Source of the DNA: an uncultured Lachnospiraceae bacterium
Lineage (GTDB): Bacteria > Bacillota_A > Clostridia > Lachnospirales > Lachnospiraceae
Direction of reading: 5' to 3'
NCBI GenBank assembly: GCA_947564305.1
Contig: CANOBT010000203.1
Location: forward strand, 1-9,152
Length of the DNA stretch: 9,152 nucleotides
Made by a program: the position numbers and the translations under genes. Below are positions 1-7,568 of the stretch, piece by piece. Every line of letters starts with the position of its first letter. The first letter of the stretch is position 1. The notes beneath the pieces are model-generated. The model saw nothing but the letters and a program-made list of their open reading frames with translations, had not been told where the DNA came from and made no database searches.

Positions 1-741
1 TATAATATAGGCAGTAATTTAAATGTAAAAAAAATAAGTATGTATCAAGCAGACTTACCAGAAGTAAATTTGAGTAAGGCAAATTTACAAGAATCGGATT
101 TACGGGAAGCGAATTTGTATAGAACAAATTTAAGTAGGGCAAATTTACAAGGTTCAGATTTGCGGGAAGCAGATTTAAACGAGGCAAATTTAAGCGAAGC
201 AAATTTGCAAGGAGCAGATTTGCGGGATATATATTTAGAAACATCGAATTTAAGCGAAGCAAATCTACAAGGAGCGATATTAGATGGAGCAAGTTTATAT
301 GATGCTAAATTGGTTGGAGCATATTTATATGGGACAAGTTTGTATGGGGTAGATTTAGACAGGGCAGACTTAGAAGCAGCAAATTTAAGAGAAACAGATT
401 TGAGAGAAACGAATTTTAGAGGAGCAAAGTTGAGTGAAGCAGATTTGAGTGAAGCAGATTTACAGGATGCAGATTTAAGAGGAGCGGATTTAAGCTATGC
501 AAACTTAGGAGGAGTAAATTTAAAAGGAGCAGATTTAAGAGGAGCGGATTTAAGCTATGCAAACTTAGGAGGAGCAAATTTAAAAGGAGCAGATTTAAGA
601 AAGACAAATTTATATAGCACAATAGTAGATGAATCTAATGTAAAATATTTAGAGGATAAATATGATTTAAAATTAACAAAAGTATATATTATTTCGAAAC
701 AGAAGACTATAACTTATGAGGAATATTGTAAAAGAAAGTAG
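1..741 (+). CDS. Pentapeptide-repeat protein, 5'-partial
   Basis: The protein is almost wholly built of A(D/N)LXX pentapeptides, from about residue 5 to 195 counted from the ATG at 40. Such repeats fold into a right-handed quadrilateral beta-helix. A non-repeat tail of about 40 mostly charged residues follows (ending KRK). There is no signal peptide or membrane segment, so it is probably cytoplasmic. The frame stays open to base 1, and the ATG at 40 has no Shine-Dalgarno (only an A-rich run before it). I therefore think the true start lies upstream; the ATG at 40 would give 233 aa. Two consecutive 60-bp units (481-540, 541-600) differ at one base. Known relatives include DNA-gyrase-protecting Qnr/MfpA and many proteins of unknown role. 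Nothing here identifies the target, and the gene is not obviously linked to the operon downstream. Confidence 0.85.
   Translation, partial: YNIGSNLNVKKISMYQADLPEVNLSKANLQESDLREANLYRTNLSRANLQGSDLREADLNEANLSEANLQGADLRDIYLETSNLSEANLQGAILDGASLYDAKLVGAYLYGTSLYGVDLDRADLEAANLRETDLRETNFRGAKLSEADLSEADLQDADLRGADLSYANLGGVNLKGADLRGADLSYANLGGANLKGADLRKTNLYSTIVDESNVKYLEDKYDLKLTKVYIISKQKTITYEEYCKRK
481..600 (+). repeat. 60-bp tandem duplication inside the pentapeptide gene
   Basis: Bases 481-540 and 541-600 are identical except at 515 (T) versus 575 (C), which changes one Val codon to Ala. Each unit encodes 20 residues, that is four pentapeptides or one full turn of the predicted beta-helix. The identity extends 12 bases to the left (469-480 matches 529-540). 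This is a recent in-frame unit duplication. Confidence 0.93.
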
Positions 742-858
742 CGGTGGCGCTAAAAAGATTGTTAAGGAACCGCAGAGTTGCTATACAGTGACATTGCGTT
801 AACGGCGGGAGAACCTGTCTTCTCCGTCATCAAGTGCAAGAGGGAGGTATGCGAATCA

Positions 859-906
859 ATGAAAGGTATGCCCCATAATGGGCATATCTGTTCGACCTGG
901 AAGTAA
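859..906 (+). other. Possible 15-codon leader ORF
   Basis: An ATG at 859 preceded by AGGGAGG (841-847, spacing 11 nt) opens a 15-residue frame, MKGMPHNGHICSTWK, ending TAA at 904-906. The 864-889 hairpin lies inside it. The ribosome binding site is good, but so short a frame can arise by chance and I recognise no family. It could be a leader peptide controlling the downstream operon only if transcription starts upstream of 840, which I cannot show. Confidence 0.2.
864..889 (+). other. Strong RNA/DNA hairpin
   Basis: AGGTATGCCC (864-873) pairs with GGGCATATCT (880-889) around the loop CATAAT, giving a 10-bp stem with a single G-U pair. A second copy of GGTATGC at 846-852 could pair with the same right arm (882-888), so two exclusive folds are possible. 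No U-tract follows. Confidence 0.6.
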
Positions 907-936
907 GACTGTTTGCAGGATTTTTAACGAAAATAG

Positions 937-965
937 TTGTTGAGTTCAGATGGTTATGATATAAC
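937..965 (+). promoter_or_regulatory. Candidate promoter for the fkbH-like operon
   Basis: TTGTTG (937-942) is followed by a 17-bp spacer and TATAAC (960-965), matching the -10 consensus at five of six positions and the -35 at three of six. Transcription would begin near 972, about 106 nt before the first gene. No other pair of comparable quality was seen between 742 and 1077. Confidence 0.45.
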
Positions 966-1077
966 TATAGAAGAGTTACTTCAGACCGCTTTAGGTTAGA
1001 AACAGAAAATCCGACAGAATGACAAAAGAAGTATGAAAAGATTTATGAAAGGATTTTTTCAGAAAGGAAACTGACAA

Positions 1078-2880
1078 GTGATGAAAGAATTACAATATCC
1101 TTTTGATGCAGAATACATTTTACGCAAAAAGAGAGCATTAAAAAGGGACTTGCTATCGCAAAGAGTGGAGGGATTTTTAGATATTCGTGTAGCTATATTA
1201 GGGGGAGGTACAACGAATGACATAAAAAATATATTGGAGTTATTCTTGTTGGATTACGGCATTCGTCCGGCATTTTATGAATCAGAGTATAACCGGTATT
1301 ATGAGGAGGCTATGTTTTCAAATCCAGAGTTAGAAGCATTTCGACCAGATTTGATTTTTTTCTGTACATCTAATAGAAATCTTTCTGAATATCCAAATCT
1401 GTTAGATAGCGAAAGTGATGTAGAACGGAAGCTAAACGCTGAATTTTCTAAATATGAAAGCATGTGGGAACGTGTTGCCGGAATATACCACTGTCCGATC
1501 ATTCAGAATAATTTTGAATTGCCTTATTTTCGGTTGTTGGGAAATAAGGATGCAAGTGATCTGCATGGACGGGTGAATTTTATTTCCAGGCTCAACATGC
1601 TTTTCTATGAATATGCTCAAAAAAATGATAATTTTTATATCCACGATATTCTGTATGAATCTGCCTCTTATGGTCTGGAAAAATGGTCGGATCCTTTTTA
1701 CTGGCATATGTATAAATATGCGCTATGTGTGCCGGCAATCCCCTATACGGCTTTTGGAGTGGCAAATATTATTAAATCAATATATGGGAAAAATAAGAAA
1801 GCATTGTCTTTGGATTTGGACAATACATTATGGGGCGGTGTTATAGGAGACGAAGGCGCGGAGAACATTGAAATTGGACAGGAGACACCTTTGGGGCAGA
1901 GTTTTTCTGAGTTTCAGGAATATCTTAAACTGCATAAACAGTTAGGAATTCTATTGACCATCAATTCAAAAAATGATAAGGAAAATGCACTGAGCGGTCT
2001 GAGGCGCTGCGACAGTGTGCTGCATGAGGAAGATTTCACACTGGTTAAGGCAAACTGGAACCCAAAGAGCCAGAATCTTTTAGAAACGGCGGAGGAACTG
2101 CACCTGTTGCCGGAGAGCTTTGTGTTTGTCGATGACAATCCTGCGGAACGGGAAATTATCCGCGTCCAGGTTTCGGGGGCGGCAGTTCCGGAAATGACAG
2201 ACGTGGAGCATTATGTCAACATTTTAGACCATTCAGGTTTTTTTGAAGTAACAAATCTGTCGGAAGACGATATAAAACGGAATTCCATGTATCAGGAAAA
2301 TGTACAGCGGGAGAAAGCGAAGCAATGTTTTCAAGATTACACGGAATATTTATGTTCCCTGGAAATGGTGGGGAGTATCAGAAGTTTTGAGCCGATGTAT
2401 ATGTCCAGGATTTCACAGCTTACGAATAAGAGTAACCAATTTAATCTGACCACAAAAAGATACAGCCAAAGTGAGATTGAGGCAGCGGCGAAAAATAAGA
2501 GTTATATAACGCTTTATGGAAAACTAGAAGATAAATTTGGCGATAATGGTGTTGTCAGTGTGATTATTGGAAAAATTCAGGGTGAAGAGCTGCATATAGA
2601 ACTATGGATTATGAGCTGCCGGGTGTTAAAACGTGATATGGAGTTTGCGATGATGGACGAACTGGTACAAGAATGTAAGAAGCAGGAAATCCACAAAATT
2701 TTTGGCTATTACTATCCGACCGCTAAAAACGAGATGGTAAAGGATTTTTACGGACTTCAGGGATTTACAAGGATAGAGGAGTCTTCAAAAGGGGATACCG
2801 TGTGGGTATACGAGGTGACAGAGGACTATCAAAATAAAAACAATGTGATCAAAGTCAATGGCAGGGGGAATGATGTATGA
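1078..2880 (+). CDS. FkbH-like HAD-IIIC phosphatase/GNAT protein (glyceryl-ACP loading)
   Basis: A 600-aa protein with the three-part layout of FkbH-like proteins. An N-terminal SGNH-like region (about 35-230) contains VAILGGGTTNDIK. The HAD subfamily IIIC core has motif I DLDNTLWG (D246, D248), motif II INSKND (N296-S297-K298) and motif IV FVDDNP (D352, D353). A C-terminal GNAT-like domain (about 435-590) carries LTNKSNQFN at 448-456. FkbH proteins dephosphorylate 1,3-bisphosphoglycerate and load the three-carbon unit onto an ACP as glyceryl-S-ACP. An ACP gene is four genes downstream in this operon, which fits. GTG at 1078 (AAAGGA at 1063-1068, spacing 9) and ATG at 1081 are both possible starts. 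The stop overlaps the next start as ATGA. Family assignment is firm; glycerate as the substrate is inferred. Confidence 0.93.
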   Translation: MMKELQYPFDAEYILRKKRALKRDLLSQRVEGFLDIRVAILGGGTTNDIKNILELFLLDYGIRPAFYESEYNRYYEEAMFSNPELEAFRPDLIFFCTSNRNLSEYPNLLDSESDVERKLNAEFSKYESMWERVAGIYHCPIIQNNFELPYFRLLGNKDASDLHGRVNFISRLNMLFYEYAQKNDNFYIHDILYESASYGLEKWSDPFYWHMYKYALCVPAIPYTAFGVANIIKSIYGKNKKALSLDLDNTLWGGVIGDEGAENIEIGQETPLGQSFSEFQEYLKLHKQLGILLTINSKNDKENALSGLRRCDSVLHEEDFTLVKANWNPKSQNLLETAEELHLLPESFVFVDDNPAEREIIRVQVSGAAVPEMTDVEHYVNILDHSGFFEVTNLSEDDIKRNSMYQENVQREKAKQCFQDYTEYLCSLEMVGSIRSFEPMYMSRISQLTNKSNQFNLTTKRYSQSEIEAAAKNKSYITLYGKLEDKFGDNGVVSVIIGKIQGEELHIELWIMSCRVLKRDMEFAMMDELVQECKKQEIHKIFGYYYPTAKNEMVKDFYGLQGFTRIEESSKGDTVWVYEVTEDYQNKNNVIKVNGRGNDV

Positions 2881-3269
2881 TATTTCACCATATTGGCATT
2901 GCATGTGCCGACATTGAGGAGATGAAACAGTATATAGAGTATCTTTATGGTACGGCGCATGTTTCAGACAAGGTATATGATGAACTTCAGGAAGCAGAAT
3001 TGTGCATGGTGACGCTGAAAGATGGAACCAAGGTGGAACTGGTAAGTGGGAAACCAGTGGAAAAATTGGTGAAAAAGCGGCAATTTTTGTATCATATCTG
3101 TTATTCAACAGAGGATATTGATAAAAAAATAGAAGAATTTGAAAGCATGGGGGCAAAAATGGTGTCTGAGCCGAAGCCAGCTGTATTGTTTCATGGCAGA
3201 AAAGTGGCATTTTTGATGACAAGGCTAGGATTGACAGAGCTTTTGGAGGAAAAGAGGGAGGAGGAATGA
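2877..3269 (+). CDS. VOC-superfamily (glyoxalase-fold) enzyme, methylmalonyl-CoA epimerase-like
   Basis: A 130-aa single-copy VOC protein opening with FHHIGIA, the first beta-strand signature of the fold. Probable metal ligands in the expected order are H5, E54 (in KVELVSG), H73 (in YHICYS) and E121 (in LTELLEE). The length and the H...E/Q...H...E pattern resemble methylmalonyl-CoA epimerase more than glyoxalase I. The start overlaps the previous stop (ATGA), and the stop overlaps the next start, so it is translationally coupled on both sides. In this context it may act on the three-carbon acyl-ACP, for example on the C2 stereocentre, but that is inference. The reaction cannot be read from the sequence. 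Confidence 0.85.
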   Translation: MIFHHIGIACADIEEMKQYIEYLYGTAHVSDKVYDELQEAELCMVTLKDGTKVELVSGKPVEKLVKKRQFLYHICYSTEDIDKKIEEFESMGAKMVSEPKPAVLFHGRKVAFLMTRLGLTELLEEKREEE

Positions 3270-4156
3270 TGGATCAGATACAGGAATTTATCACACAGGT
3301 ATCTAAAAAAAATGAATTTCAAAAAAAATATCTGGAAAACTGGAAAGCAACAGATGAGGAAAAACAGGAATTAGATACCATCCTTCATTTTTTTAAAGAA
3401 GAATTTCAGTATGATATGGATTTTATTACAGATGCGTATTTGTTCATTAATAACATGGTGATGGAAGAAACCTATTATTTTGCACGTCATGGGAACTACA
3501 GGAATTCTACCTTTGAAGAGGTAAATAAGATTGTCTATGATAATCCGGAATATATGGAGAAATATATGATGGGACTGTCGATTTCGGATTATATATGGAT
3601 TAACCATATCAAGATGCTGCGGTACTTTGAAGAAAATAACAGGATTTTGTCCGGTAGGAGGTATCTGGAGATTGGGCCTGGGTTTGGCCAGTATTTAGTG
3701 AAGGCGTTGACGAATTGTGATTTTTTGGAATACCATGCCTGTGATATCAGCGAGACATCGGTGAGACGGAGTAACCAGTATCTAAGATATCGGAAGCTTG
3801 CTCAGAGCTGTCAGGTAGAGAAGAAGGATTTTTATCAATATGAAACAAATTTTAAATTTGATTGTATTGTAATGGGGGAAGTCCTGGAACATGTAGAACG
3901 TCCCCAGGAAATGTTGGAAAAAATATATGACTTATTGGACGAGACTGGAAAAGCATTTGTGACTACAGTAATCAATGCACCGGCAGTGGATCATATTTTT
4001 TTGTTTCGAAGTATTGACGAAGTGTTGGATATGGCTAAAAAAATCGGTTTTTCAATATTTGACTACATGTATGCTACAGAAGGTGATATTCCGTTGGAGA
4101 AAGCTGTGAAAAGGAAACAGGCAATCAATATAGCCATGATATTAGATAAAAAGTGA
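3266..4156 (+). CDS. Class I SAM-dependent methyltransferase
   Basis: A 296-aa protein. Residues 1 to about 125 are helical and charged with no family that I recognise. A Rossmann methyltransferase domain follows, with motif I LEIGPGFGQ (E135, G137, G139, G141) and a post-motif stretch FDCIVMGEVLEH (D199, E205, H209), typical of Methyltransf_11/12/23 proteins. No membrane segment is present. The ATG at 3266 overlaps the previous stop; the second ATG at 3269 sits better behind AGGAGG (3259-3264) and may be the real start. By analogy with FkbG in the methoxymalonyl-ACP pathway it could O-methylate the glyceryl unit on the ACP, but sugar or other targets are equally possible. Confidence 0.87.
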   Translation: MMDQIQEFITQVSKKNEFQKKYLENWKATDEEKQELDTILHFFKEEFQYDMDFITDAYLFINNMVMEETYYFARHGNYRNSTFEEVNKIVYDNPEYMEKYMMGLSISDYIWINHIKMLRYFEENNRILSGRRYLEIGPGFGQYLVKALTNCDFLEYHACDISETSVRRSNQYLRYRKLAQSCQVEKKDFYQYETNFKFDCIVMGEVLEHVERPQEMLEKIYDLLDETGKAFVTTVINAPAVDHIFLFRSIDEVLDMAKKIGFSIFDYMYATEGDIPLEKAVKRKQAINIAMILDKK

Positions 4157-4177
4157 AGAAAAGAGGAGAGAAAAAGC

Positions 4178-4420
4178 ATGACAAGAGAACAAGTTTACGA
4201 GAGGCTGACAAGGGTATTTCAGGAAGTATTCGACGATGAAAGTATTGTATTGGAGGATAGTACAACGGCCAGGGATATTGAGGATTGGGATTCTTTTGAG
4301 CATATAAACCTGATTGTTGCCGTGGAGGATGAATTTTCTATGAAAATCCCCATGGGGAAGGTCACATCTATGAAAGATGTAGGAGAAATGGTGAATATCA
4401 TTCTGGAGTTAGGTAAGTAA
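4178..4420 (+). CDS. Stand-alone acyl carrier protein
   Basis: An 80-aa acidic protein with the length and helix pattern of a discrete ACP. The phosphopantetheine attachment site is S39 in DWDSFEHINLI, a DS(F/L)xH variant common in carrier proteins of secondary and surface pathways rather than fatty-acid AcpP (usually DSLD). GAGGAG at 4163-4168 lies 9 nt before the ATG. The gap to the methyltransferase is 21 nt. It is the obvious partner for both the FkbH-like loading enzyme and the MBOAT transferase next to it, playing the role that DltC plays in teichoic acid D-alanylation. No phosphopantetheinyl transferase is encoded here, so a housekeeping one must activate it. Confidence 0.92.
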   Translation: MTREQVYERLTRVFQEVFDDESIVLEDSTTARDIEDWDSFEHINLIVAVEDEFSMKIPMGKVTSMKDVGEMVNIILELGK

Positions 4421-4435
4421 GGAGACTGGAATATT

Positions 4436-5989
4436 ATGACAGTGACTTCGTTTTCCTTTCTGGCTTTTTTAGTGGTTGGCGGGTTATGTTACTATATGTT
4501 TCCGAAATCCTGGCAGTGGGTAGAACTGTTGATTTTAAGCCTGATATTCTATTGTCTGGCTGCAACACCTTATACATTGCTCTTTATTTTGCTATCTACA
4601 GGGACTGCCTGGACAGCCACCAATTATCCTTTCGGTAAAAGTGAGTGTTGTACTGAAAACAAGCATATAGCACTACTGCTTGTGGGCACTGCGATTTTCT
4701 TGAATAGTACATTATGGTTTATGCTGAAAGGGAATGCGCTATGGCTCTCTGTGGCATGTAGATTGGAAAAGCTATGGCCGATTCTGGGAGAGTTAAAGCC
4801 ATTACCTGTGGCAGCGGCACTGGGCATGGGCTATTATACTCTTCAGGTAGTGGGATATATTCTGGACTGCTACTGGGGAACGGCAAAACCGCAGAAAAAT
4901 ATTGTAAAATTACTGTTGTTTCTTCTTTTTTTTCCGCAGTTAATCACAGGGCCAATCAGTCGGTATAATGAACTCCAAAGCCTTTATCAGAAACACGATT
5001 TTGACTATATAAGAATTACCCGCGGAGCACAACGGATATTATGGGGATTTGTCAAAAAGTTGGTTCTGGCAGAACGGTTAGCGGTTTTTGTGGATACAAT
5101 CTGGGGAGGAACGGCCAGTTATCCGGGACTTTACCATTGGATTGCATTTCTGTTGTATCCATTACAGATGTATGCAGATTTTTCGGGATGTATGGATATT
5201 GTAATAGGTGCCGCTGAGGTTTTTGGAATACATCTTAACGAGAATTTTCGAACGCCTTTTTTCTCACGGACCGTACAGGAATTCTGGCAGAGATGGCATA
5301 TTACACTGGGAACCTGGACAAAGGATTATGTGATGTACCCATTTTTGAAAAGTAAATATATTATTGCATTAGGAAAGTGGACACGGAAGAGATTTGGAAA
5401 GAGGATTGGTAAACTTATTCCTACTGCAATGGGAATGTTTTTACTCTGGACATTTGTTGGCATCTGGCATGGTGCGCTTCAATATATAGCAGGTGTAACT
5501 TTGTGGTTTTGGATGATTTTGATGTTGGGAGAAGTCTGTACACCATTTCTAAATAAAGTGTCGAATATGCTGCATTTGAAGAGAGAATGCTTCAGTTGGC
5601 GTTTGTTCCAATGTATTCGTACCTATATATTTTTTGCAATAGGCGGAATTTTTTTCCGTGCACCAGGTTTTGGGGCAGGGGTTTCATTTTTGCAGGAAAT
5701 GTTAAAAATATCTTTGGATGAAGTTCCGAATTTTTGGATTTTTTTTGATGGGAGTATTTCCACAATAGTTGGAGGAGGATTTGAATTAAATATTTTAATA
5801 ATCGCACTTCTACTGTTGGCTGTTGCCGAGTGGCTTCATGAGAAATACGGGACTGCCAGAAAATGGATTGCGGAGCAGGGAATCGTATTCCGTTGGATGG
5901 TGTGGCTAGGGCTGTTCTTTTTTGTACTAATTTTCGGTATGTACGGGCCGGGGTATGATGCTGCGGAATTTATCTATGGAGGTTTTTAG
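4436..5989 (+). CDS. MBOAT-family O-acyltransferase (AlgI/DltB-like)
   Basis: A 517-aa polytopic membrane protein with multiple hydrophobic segments along its length. MBOAT landmarks include YADFSG, WQRWHITLGTW (H288) and the core GIWHG with the likely catalytic histidine H345. Length and motif order fit AlgI/DltB/PatA-type enzymes, which move an acyl group from a cytoplasmic donor across the membrane to an extracytoplasmic hydroxyl. The start is supported by AAGGAG at 4419-4424, which overlaps the ACP stop and lies 11 nt from the ATG. The neighbouring ACP suggests that the donor is an acyl-ACP thioester, as with DltB and DltC. The next gene begins 4 nt after the stop and supplies the extracytoplasmic partner usual for this family. 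The acceptor polymer is unknown. Confidence 0.93.
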   Translation: MTVTSFSFLAFLVVGGLCYYMFPKSWQWVELLILSLIFYCLAATPYTLLFILLSTGTAWTATNYPFGKSECCTENKHIALLLVGTAIFLNSTLWFMLKGNALWLSVACRLEKLWPILGELKPLPVAAALGMGYYTLQVVGYILDCYWGTAKPQKNIVKLLLFLLFFPQLITGPISRYNELQSLYQKHDFDYIRITRGAQRILWGFVKKLVLAERLAVFVDTIWGGTASYPGLYHWIAFLLYPLQMYADFSGCMDIVIGAAEVFGIHLNENFRTPFFSRTVQEFWQRWHITLGTWTKDYVMYPFLKSKYIIALGKWTRKRFGKRIGKLIPTAMGMFLLWTFVGIWHGALQYIAGVTLWFWMILMLGEVCTPFLNKVSNMLHLKRECFSWRLFQCIRTYIFFAIGGIFFRAPGFGAGVSFLQEMLKISLDEVPNFWIFFDGSISTIVGGGFELNILIIALLLLAVAEWLHEKYGTARKWIAEQGIVFRWMVWLGLFFFVLIFGMYGPGYDAAEFIYGGF

Positions 5990-5993
5990 GCAG

Positions 5994-7535
5994 ATGGAAA
6001 AGAAGAATGTTTTTATGCAGAAGCTGCAAAGGATATGCAGTTTTATAATATTCGTTGTGCTTGCCTGTCTGATGTTTTTAGGAGTGACATATGTTTTTCG
6101 CAGAACAGAATATGATAGAGAGCATATGGTGGGGATAAAAGAAGAAAAAGCATTGGATATGGTATATATAGGAGGGAGCACAGTATTCGTATATTGGCAG
6201 CCGTTAAAGGCATGGAATGACTGTGGATATACCTCCTATAATTATGCAGTGAACTCAATACAACCGGAAATGCTGCAATATTGTGTTCGGGAAGTTCTAA
6301 ATTTTCAAGATCCGAAACTTCTTGTAATAGGTATAAGAACATTTTTGGAGTGGGATGATGCTTTTCGGGAACACGCTTTACGTAACGTAAGTGACTCTAT
6401 GGACTTTTTTTCTTTAAACCGTATAGGAACGATACAGGCATCTATAAAAATACGGGATAAGAATAGAGAACAGGAGAGGCTGCCATACTATTTTGATATC
6501 TTAAAGTATCATTCAAATTATGTTGAGGTGATGTCAAACCCTTCTAATTGGCAATTTTGGAGAAATACGAAAGAAAATTCAAATTCAAATAAAGGATGGG
6601 AGTGGATGATATCGCATCAAGTATTGGAAAAACCAGAGGGATTTTTAACATCTGAACGTGCCGAATTGTCAAAGGAATGTTTGAATACGCTTCAGAGCCT
6701 GTTAGATACCTGTAAGGAGAGCAGGCGTCAGGTATTATTTGTGGTATCTCCATATCTGATTACGAAAGAACATGAGATGCAATTTAATGCTATAAAAGAT
6801 ATTATTGAGGAAAATGGGTTTCAATATCTGAATGCAAATGAATATTATGATGAAATGGGAGTAGATTTCTTTCGCGATTTCTACAATGAAAGCCACATGA
6901 ATTGTTTTGGGGCGGAAAAGTATACAGAGTTTCTAGAAGATTATATAGAAGAAAGATATGATTTGCCTGATCACAGGAGTGAAGATGAATATGAGAATTG
7001 GAATAAAGACTATGAGAGATTTTCGGAGGAGGAAAAGCAAGCAAAAAGGAATACGGAAACACTAATCGGCAGGGTACAGAATGGTATTGACACAGCGGAA
7101 ATACTGCGAAATACATCGAGTGTGTTTGAATGGAATACACTTGTTCGAAATAATGCCTTTCAAGTAGTGGTTGCTGTAAAAGGAGCTTATCCACAATTGG
7201 ATAAGCGTTATGATGTCATCCTGCAGGCTTTGGGGATAGACATAGAAACACTGAAAGAAGAGAAAAATGTTTTGGCTGCGCTTTATGCAGATGGGAATCT
7301 CACAGATTTGGAGAAAAATGAAAAGAATTGGTATCAGTATAAAGTCGGGGAGCTAGAACTCCAGATTCGTATTGATGATGAGATGGAGATTTATTCAGAT
7401 GAAATGCAGTATTGTACCGAAGACGATGGGATTTATCTTTTGGCAGTAGATAAGAATTTAAAGTGTATAGCAGACGGTATCGTTTTGTATGATAATGCGG
7501 AGGGGGAATTAGAACTGCGCCATTTGAACCCATGA
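5994..7535 (+). CDS. Membrane-anchored SGNH-like protein (DltD/AlgX-type partner of MBOAT)
   Basis: A 513-aa protein when started at the ATG 5994 (GGAGG at 5978-5982, 11 nt away). ATGs at 5955 and 5976 overlap the MBOAT gene and fit the ribosome site worse. One membrane segment (about 14-35) leaves the rest outside the cell. The SGNH-like domain starts with MVYIGGST (candidate nucleophile S62) and contains the late block YNESHMNCFGAEKY with H301. Related proteins usually have Asp three residues before this His; here it is N298, with E299 next to it. Residues of about 330-385 are highly charged. The last 130 residues (from about FQVVVAVKGAY) form a separate domain that I cannot name firmly; it faintly recalls the ILEI/PANDER fold. 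It probably works with the MBOAT enzyme to finish acyl transfer to a surface polymer. Confidence 0.83.
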   Translation: MEKKNVFMQKLQRICSFIIFVVLACLMFLGVTYVFRRTEYDREHMVGIKEEKALDMVYIGGSTVFVYWQPLKAWNDCGYTSYNYAVNSIQPEMLQYCVREVLNFQDPKLLVIGIRTFLEWDDAFREHALRNVSDSMDFFSLNRIGTIQASIKIRDKNREQERLPYYFDILKYHSNYVEVMSNPSNWQFWRNTKENSNSNKGWEWMISHQVLEKPEGFLTSERAELSKECLNTLQSLLDTCKESRRQVLFVVSPYLITKEHEMQFNAIKDIIEENGFQYLNANEYYDEMGVDFFRDFYNESHMNCFGAEKYTEFLEDYIEERYDLPDHRSEDEYENWNKDYERFSEEEKQAKRNTETLIGRVQNGIDTAEILRNTSSVFEWNTLVRNNAFQVVVAVKGAYPQLDKRYDVILQALGIDIETLKEEKNVLAALYADGNLTDLEKNEKNWYQYKVGELELQIRIDDEMEIYSDEMQYCTEDDGIYLLAVDKNLKCIADGIVLYDNAEGELELRHLNP

Positions 7536-7568
7536 AAGTAGTAAGTTTTGCTAATATTGGAATAAACA

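Larger units (their letters stand above)
742..1077 (+). other. Gene-poor leader region with several inverted repeats
   Basis: No convincing protein gene is present in these 336 bases. The region holds GCGGT/ACCGC (741-745 with 769-773), the palindrome CGTTAACG (797-804), GGAGAA/TTCTCC around a CCTGTC loop (808-825), a strong 10-bp hairpin (864-889), and CCTG/CAGG (896-899 with 916-919). A candidate promoter follows at 937-965. Base composition changes from very A+T-rich in the pentapeptide gene to more G+C-rich between about 770 and 900. None of the hairpins is followed by a clean T-tract, so I do not call an intrinsic terminator. It may be a structured RNA or the remnant of a mobile element. 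I do not recognise it. Confidence 0.5.

Noticed and set aside
416..622. Leucine-rich open frame on the - strand
   Set aside because: It is the antisense image of the pentapeptide codons; it has no ribosome site and only exists because of the repeats.
40..741. CRISPR-like or other non-coding repeat array
   Set aside because: The periodicity is 15 bp in frame and encodes A(D/N)LXX pentapeptides throughout, with no spacer structure.
864..889. Intrinsic terminator for the pentapeptide gene
   Set aside because: The stem is strong but is followed by CTGTTCGACC rather than a T-tract, and it lies over 120 nt past the stop codon.
742..930. Group II intron fragment
   Set aside because: The clustered hairpins recalled intron RNA, but I find no domain V motif, no GUGYG 5' end and no reverse transcriptase.
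2785..3222. 145-aa open frame on the - strand
   Set aside because: It lies opposite the well-supported fkbH-like end and VOC genes, shows no recognisable family, and breaks the operon.
1078..4420. Methoxymalonyl-ACP polyketide extender pathway
   Set aside because: FkbH, ACP and methyltransferase are present, but no acyl-CoA dehydrogenase or 3-hydroxyacyl dehydrogenase and no polyketide synthase is seen; the MBOAT/SGNH pair points to surface acylation.
6802..7194. 130-aa open frame on the - strand
   Set aside because: It is antisense to the SGNH-like gene, rich in His, Leu and Ser as expected for an antisense shadow, with no recognised motif.
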